From contig CACZJL010000019.1 of assembly GCA_902781505.1 (NCBI GenBank), forward strand, positions 1 to 37,866: a stretch of DNA of 37,866 nt. The letters are read 5' to 3'. The notes under the pieces are model-generated. The model was not told where the DNA came from. It saw nothing but the letters and a program-made list of their open reading frames with translations, and searched no databases. This document shows positions 33,799-37,866 of the stretch, one piece after another (position 1 is the first letter of the stretch; every line of letters begins with the position of its first letter). Origin of the DNA: an uncultured Lachnospiraceae bacterium. Lineage in GTDB: Bacteria; Bacillota; Clostridia; Lachnospirales; Lachnospiraceae. The translations under genes and the position numbers were made by a program.

Positions 33799-34359
33799 TC
33801 AGCCGTTAAACCTGTTCATCGCAGCATCAACGCCTTCAGAAATGAGGCATGCCGTTGCATCAGCGGCCTTTTTAAAGCTCTCTTCCACAACCGGCACCAG
33901 TTCCTTATCAAAATGCCCGAGCACCCAGTCCGCCAGATCCCAGCCCTTTGGCTTTTCGCCAACTCCGACTCTGACCCTGGCAAATGTATCTGCGCCGACG
34001 CATTTGATGATGCTCTTCATCCCATTGTGCCCGCCTGCACTTCCCTTGGCTCTTATGCGTAAATGACCCGGCTCTAAACAGATGTCATCGTAGATTACAA
34101 CCAGGTCCTCTACGCCCACCTTATAGTAATTCATAAGAGGCTGCAAACACTCACCGGAAAGATTCATAAATGTGAGCGGCTTGACTAAAATCACCTTTTC
34201 ACCGTTAATGACGCCCTTTCCAATCAGTCCCTTAAATTTCTCTGTATCTGTATCAATTCCATACTGACGGCTCAGCTCATCAATCACTTCAAACCCCATG
34301 TTATGTCTTGTTTTTTCATACTGTTTTCCAGGATTACCAAGTCCCGCAATAATTTTCAT
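33799..34359 (-). CDS. pth: Peptidyl-tRNA hydrolase
   Basis: Pth recycles tRNA by cutting peptidyl-tRNAs that fall off ribosomes, and is essential. The 186-aa protein shows the family opening MKIIAGLGNPGKQYEKTRHNMGFEVID with catalytic His in RHNMG, the TFMNLSG motif with Asn, and VIYDDICLEPGHLRIRAKGSAGGHNGMKSI with the catalytic Asp. It is of normal length. In Bacillus the gene is spoVC and also precedes mfd. Together with RqcP and MutS2 in this window it belongs to stalled-ribosome handling, though the genes are not in one operon. Confidence 0.95.
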   Translation of the reverse strand: MKIIAGLGNPGKQYEKTRHNMGFEVIDELSRQYGIDTDTEKFKGLIGKGVINGEKVILVKPLTFMNLSGECLQPLMNYYKVGVEDLVVIYDDICLEPGHLRIRAKGSAGGHNGMKSIIKCVGADTFARVRVGVGEKPKGWDLADWVLGHFDKELVPVVEESFKKAADATACLISEGVDAAMNRFNG

Positions 34360-34393
34360 ATCTGCACCACTTTCTCATGCTTTTGTATACTCT

Positions 34394-34422
34394 ACTTTAC
34401 CATATTTCTCAGTTCGAGACAA
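34394..34422 (-). promoter_or_regulatory. Probable pth-mfd promoter
   Basis: On the minus strand TTGTCT (34417-34422), a 17-nt spacer and TAAAGT (34394-34399) lie about 35 bases before the pth ATG. Spacing is ideal and the hexamers are fair. Confidence 0.65.
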
Positions 34423-34439
34423 AATCTCCTTCAGACGCG

Positions 34440-34466
34440 AAAAAGGCATGACCAATCGGCCATGCC
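34440..34466 (-). terminator. Second terminator after the surface pectate lyase
   Basis: GGCATG (34445-34450) pairs with CATGCC (34461-34466), with an inner CC/GG pair after a mismatch. On the minus strand five T residues follow (34440-34444). It insulates pth from the upstream lyase gene. Confidence 0.75.
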
Positions 34467-34523
34467 CTTCTCTGGAATGTAGAGTGAAATTCTTTTATAA
34501 AAGAACTACCATAAATTATTCGC

Positions 34524-34559
34524 TGTAAAAGCTCCTTTAGTTTCAAGAGCTTTCACAGT
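34524..34559 (-). terminator. First hairpin after the surface pectate lyase
   Basis: CTGT-A-AAAGCTC (34524-34535) pairs with GAGCTTT-C-ACAG (34548-34559), with a single mismatch, 16 bases past the lyase stop. The T-run is poor, so it may act as a 3' stabilising hairpin in front of the true terminator further on. Confidence 0.55.
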
Positions 34560-34574
34560 TTTCTTCCAAATCGA

Positions 34575-37500
34575 TTAAGCTCTCTTCTTAACCGTTACCG
34601 CAAGCATTGCAAATCCGCTGATCATCATAAGGATAGCGAGAAGTGCGATTGCATATGTGTTTACACCTGTCTTAGCAGCTTCTGTTGTATCAGGAATCAG
34701 ATTCTGAGTATTTCCTTCGCCTGCATTTGTCGGAAGCTCAAGCTTCTTAGAAGCTGTACCTGTCATAACAGCGCCTGCTTCAGAAGCAGCCTTATCTGTC
34801 TTAACAAGGAGTCCCATCATGTCAATTGTGTTATCTGCATTTCTTCCGATTGGAGCCTGAGCATATACGTGTGCATCGTAATCGAAGTATGTATCTACTC
34901 TCTCGAACCAGTCATCTTCTACAAGACCGTTAGAGTTGTTGTAAGTAGATGTTGGCTCAGCTAAAAGCTTTGCAATCCAGAAGTAGTTGCTTGCGTTATA
35001 AACCTTGGACTCGTCCTGTGTTCCCTTGAACTTGAACTGCTCGGATGTTTCCTTGTTCCATGTTCTGTAGGAAAGGATTCCATTTGCCACAAAGTCTGTG
35101 TTCTTAGCATCGTTTGTATAGAATGCTACGTTAAAGCTTGCATTGTTAAATGTTGTGCTGTTATCAACGATGATATCAGGGCAGGAGTTAGAATCGATAC
35201 CCTTAGCCTTGTTATCAAATGCAACAGAGTTAATTAAGTGATGCTTACCTGTGATAGAAGAACCACCCATCTTGAATCCGTTACCATTACCTGCGTTTGT
35301 ACCATCCTCAAGGTAACCGTTAGCATATGCTACACAGTTCTTGATTGTTACTGCCCCGATAGATCCTGTCTCTGGCTTAGCGAAGAGATCCCAACCATCA
35401 TCTGCGTTGTTGTGTGCGATACATCCGTCAAATACGTTGTTTTCACCAATTGTTAACTTAGCTGCGAAACCATCTGCATCTTCGTAACCGGCATCTGCAT
35501 TGTTATGAGATGTGCAGTTGAGGATCAAGTTGTCATGAGGCCACTCAGACTTAGCATCGGAGCTCATGTAACGGCTGATCTGGAGACCGGTGTTACCATT
35601 GTTGTAGAAGTTGCAGTTATCAACTACGTTGTAAGAACCTGCAAGTCTGAAGCCATCCTTACCGTTTGTTGTATTTGTTACGTCAAAGCCCTGGAAATAC
35701 CAGTAGTCACCTGCTGCTACCACGCCTTCAGATACCTTACCAAAGTCAAGAACCGGTCTGCTTTCGGATTCTGTATCAGCCATTAATGTAATAGGAGCTT
35801 CTTCTGTACCATTTGTACCTCTTGGTACCTTTAATGTGCTTGTTAAGTTGTATGTTCCGTCAAGAAGAACGATCTTCTGTCCTGGCTGTGCATACTTAAG
35901 TGCTGTCTGAAGATCAAGAGGAGCTACTCTGGTACCGTCAGCCTTAGCGCTGCCTTCCGGTCCAACGAATACATAGTCGCCGTTAACCTTCTGGTAGAGA
36001 ACTGTTGCTGTTAATGTCTGTGCATCATAAGAGCTAAGTCTTGAGAATGCTGCAGGAGCATAATCAGGATTTGGTGTCATTGTTACGGAGAATGTGTTCT
36101 TGCCTTCTGCAAGCTTTACATCCTGAGAAACCTTCTCATTAGCCTTTACATCAGCATCAAGAACTGTTTCACCTGCTTCGTTTGTTGCTACTACATGTCC
36201 GTCAGCGTTAGCCATGAACTCAAGTGCATAGTCTTCGCTGTTAGATGTGGATTCAGATACAATCTGATAGTTTGGTGTTACATAAGTTACATCAAGGCCT
36301 TCTGCCGGAGCATCATCCTCAGGATTAATTACTGTAAGGTTGATGTTGCTTGCTGTTACATCACAGTTTCTTGCTGCGAATACACCAACGTATTCATTTT
36401 CAGCATCGAGCTGACCTAATACATTAGCATAACCTAAGTTAGCCTTGTTTGCTTCGTTGTAGTACTTGTTTGTTACTGTCTGTCCTGCTGCATTTGTGTA
36501 GGATACGAAGTAACCTGTGTTGTTCTTCTGAATCTTTAAGTGGAATACTTTGTCAGAAGCTGCATCAGTAATTCCTGTGCATTCAGCCTGTGTTCTGCCG
36601 CCTACGATGTTGTAAGTACCAGCGCCTGCTCTTGCCTGTGAAGTTTCAAGTGTCTTCATTGCTGTAGAGAATGTGCTTGAGATTGGATTGTCAAGATTCT
36701 CCTTTGTTACACCAATCTTCTCCTGTGAACCAACACCGAGCTTCATGGAAATCTTATCACCGGCGTCAGCTACCTGACCATCTGCTGCATAGTATTCAAC
36801 CTTTGATACGGTAGCCATGTAAGAGTTGTTCCAGAACTGGGAAGCATCACCGGATGTACCTACAGCATCTGCTGCCATAAGACCGAAGCCTTCCTGTCCG
36901 TTTGAATATGTCCAGCTGTTAACCTTAACATCTGCTTCTAATGTATAGTTCTTGTCAGCAGGTACTGCCGTGTAGTAGAAGGAAAGTCCGTCTGTAGAAG
37001 CCGGAACAAGCTTACCCTTACCATTGACTGCATATACTCTTACGGAACCATCACCTTCGTTTGGATTGCCTTCAGAACCGGCGTTCTTGGAATCAAGGCT
37101 TACACCCTGACCAAATGCGGAGAAGGACCAAACCTGCTTAGCATCAGCTGTTGCGATTGCAGAACCTGTACCAGCTTCTGATGCAGCTTCTGGATTAGCT
37201 CTCTTAGCAACAACCTTGAAGTTGTATCTTGTGCCTACTGTGAGGCCAGTTGCTGTGTATGCTGTATCTGTTACTTCAACAGGAGCACTGAAAGCATCAG
37301 TGCCATCTGCTGCGTAAGAAACCTCGTAAGAAGTTGCTTCTGTTACCGGTGCCCAAACAACGGAAATCTTACCGTTACCTGCACTTGTTACAGAAGAAAT
37401 ATTTGGAGCTGTAAGTGGTAAAGCAAAATCTGCTGTTGCTTCAGCACTTGTTTTTGTTGTTTCTTCACCATCTCTGGAAGCTGTTGCTGTAAACTTATAT

Positions 37501-37866
37501 GTTCCAGATTCAGATGCTGAGAAACTTAATGTCACGGAAGTTCCTTCCTTCTTGGAAGTAAGTTCCTTTGTTGTACCATCAAGAAGTGTTTCTGTAACTA
37601 CTACCTTATCTGCACCATCATTGCCGATCAGGCAGTCAACTGTTACATCAATCTTCTCGCCATTCTGTACTGCAGATGTAATAACAGGTGCTGCTACAGA
37701 AGACCAGTCAGCTCTCTTAACTTCAGAAGAACCACCGGAGATTTCCTTAACTACTACCTTGTAGATGTTAAGGCCCTTCACTGTAGAAGTACTCCTGATG
37801 GAGTAGCTTCCTGCTGCTGCAATATCAAATGTTACGCCATTGATTACATTGTCTGTTACCTTACCA
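34575..37866 (-). CDS. Cell-surface PL9-like pectate lyase, N-terminus beyond the window
   Basis: The reading frame is open to the right edge, so the start is missing; the GTG near 37781 is internal. About 1096 residues are visible. In order they show beta-sandwich segments, an FN3 domain (about 160-245, from LTAPNISSVTSAGNGKISV to NFKVVAKRA), a lectin-like sandwich (about 250-520), and a right-handed parallel beta-helix (about 640-1000). The helix motif DADGFAAK (Lys codon at 35457-35459) matches the calcium-binding Asp and catalytic-base Lys of polysaccharide lyase family 9. The C-terminus is AAKTG, a membrane helix and KKRA, a wall or membrane anchor. It would cleave pectate at the cell surface. 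Codons are strongly biased toward T-ending forms, suggesting high expression. Confidence 0.85.
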   Translation of the reverse strand, partial: GKVTDNVINGVTFDIAAAGSYSIRSTSTVKGLNIYKVVVKEISGGSSEVKRADWSSVAAPVITSAVQNGEKIDVTVDCLIGNDGADKVVVTETLLDGTTKELTSKKEGTSVTLSFSASESGTYKFTATASRDGEETTKTSAEATADFALPLTAPNISSVTSAGNGKISVVWAPVTEATSYEVSYAADGTDAFSAPVEVTDTAYTATGLTVGTRYNFKVVAKRANPEAASEAGTGSAIATADAKQVWSFSAFGQGVSLDSKNAGSEGNPNEGDGSVRVYAVNGKGKLVPASTDGLSFYYTAVPADKNYTLEADVKVNSWTYSNGQEGFGLMAADAVGTSGDASQFWNNSYMATVSKVEYYAADGQVADAGDKISMKLGVGSQEKIGVTKENLDNPISSTFSTAMKTLETSQARAGAGTYNIVGGRTQAECTGITDAASDKVFHLKIQKNNTGYFVSYTNAAGQTVTNKYYNEANKANLGYANVLGQLDAENEYVGVFAARNCDVTASNINLTVINPEDDAPAEGLDVTYVTPNYQIVSESTSNSEDYALEFMANADGHVVATNEAGETVLDADVKANEKVSQDVKLAEGKNTFSVTMTPNPDYAPAAFSRLSSYDAQTLTATVLYQKVNGDYVFVGPEGSAKADGTRVAPLDLQTALKYAQPGQKIVLLDGTYNLTSTLKVPRGTNGTEEAPITLMADTESESRPVLDFGKVSEGVVAAGDYWYFQGFDVTNTTNGKDGFRLAGSYNVVDNCNFYNNGNTGLQISRYMSSDAKSEWPHDNLILNCTSHNNADAGYEDADGFAAKLTIGENNVFDGCIAHNNADDGWDLFAKPETGSIGAVTIKNCVAYANGYLEDGTNAGNGNGFKMGGSSITGKHHLINSVAFDNKAKGIDSNSCPDIIVDNSTTFNNASFNVAFYTNDAKNTDFVANGILSYRTWNKETSEQFKFKGTQDESKVYNASNYFWIAKLLAEPTSTYNNSNGLVEDDWFERVDTYFDYDAHVYAQAPIGRNADNTIDMMGLLVKTDKAASEAGAVMTGTASKKLELPTNAGEGNTQNLIPDTTEAAKTGVNTYAIALLAILMMISGFAMLAVTVKKRA

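Noticed and set aside
34490..34506. AT-rich inverted repeat TTCTTTT/AAAAGAA between the two lyase terminators
   Set aside because: Only A-T pairs with a tiny loop in an AT-rich spacer; a chance event is likely and no role is needed.
37776..37781. GTG near 37781 as the start of the surface lyase
   Set aside because: The frame stays open upstream to the window edge, encodes beta-strand-like sequence, and no Shine-Dalgarno precedes this GTG. It is an internal codon.

Overview
The window looks like chromosome from a low-to-mid GC Gram-positive anaerobe of the class Clostridia, most likely a Lachnospiraceae member. The basis is gene content and order (pth-mfd; hup-rqcP-divIC-tilS-hpt-ftsH), strong AGGAGG ribosome-binding sites, frequent TTG starts, a fused amino-acid ABC binding protein/permease, and a surface pectate lyase. 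Species cannot be fixed from sequence alone. The sporulation genes that many relatives carry in the rqcP-divIC-tilS stretch (yabP, yabQ, spoIIE) are absent, which suggests a non-sporulating lineage. The pectate lyase, a GH32 fructosidase and a GH13 alpha-glucan hydrolase point to a plant-glycan-using gut or rumen type.

Left part (1-4758, + strand): mutS2 followed by an OmpR-type response regulator and its histidine kinase, closed by a strong terminator shared with the converging operon. Next (4763-12219, - strand) is a very compact nine-gene run, read right to left: degenerate SGNH protein, trmD, nth, DEDDh exonuclease, a 34-aa membrane peptide, a PurM/HypE-like protein, an Lrp/AsnC regulator, a class I aminotransferase, trmL and a GNAT acetyltransferase (ten genes counting the 34-aa one). 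Several neighbours overlap by 4 nt, and several genes start with TTG placed right after a Shine-Dalgarno that sits inside the previous gene's end. Then come a GH13 enzyme and ftsH.

Middle (16427-21186, - strand): hpt, tilS, divIC, rqcP and hup form the conserved housekeeping block, with terminators after hpt and after hup and a near-consensus promoter before hup. A GT87-type membrane glycosyltransferase gene lies upstream and diverges from a GltD-like flavoprotein gene (21347-22642, +), the only + strand gene after the kinase. That gene shares a bidirectional terminator with a ThyX-like protein gene that faces it. A LacI regulator and GH32 enzyme, overlapping by 4 nt, lie upstream of the ThyX-like gene.

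Right part (26193-37866, - strand): a two-gene amino-acid ABC transporter, an unknown 75-aa protein, a GC-rich palindromic island, ilvE with its own consensus-like promoter, mfd, pth, and a large secreted protein with an FN3 domain, a PL9-like beta-helix and a C-terminal KTG/membrane anchor. The last gene runs off the right edge, so its N-terminus is missing. No tRNA, rRNA, CRISPR array, prophage or insertion sequence was seen. No stretch longer than 300 bases lacks a gene. The most notable items are the catalytically dead SGNH protein, the 34-aa membrane peptide, the ThyX-like protein, the GC-rich island and the non-canonical wall anchor.
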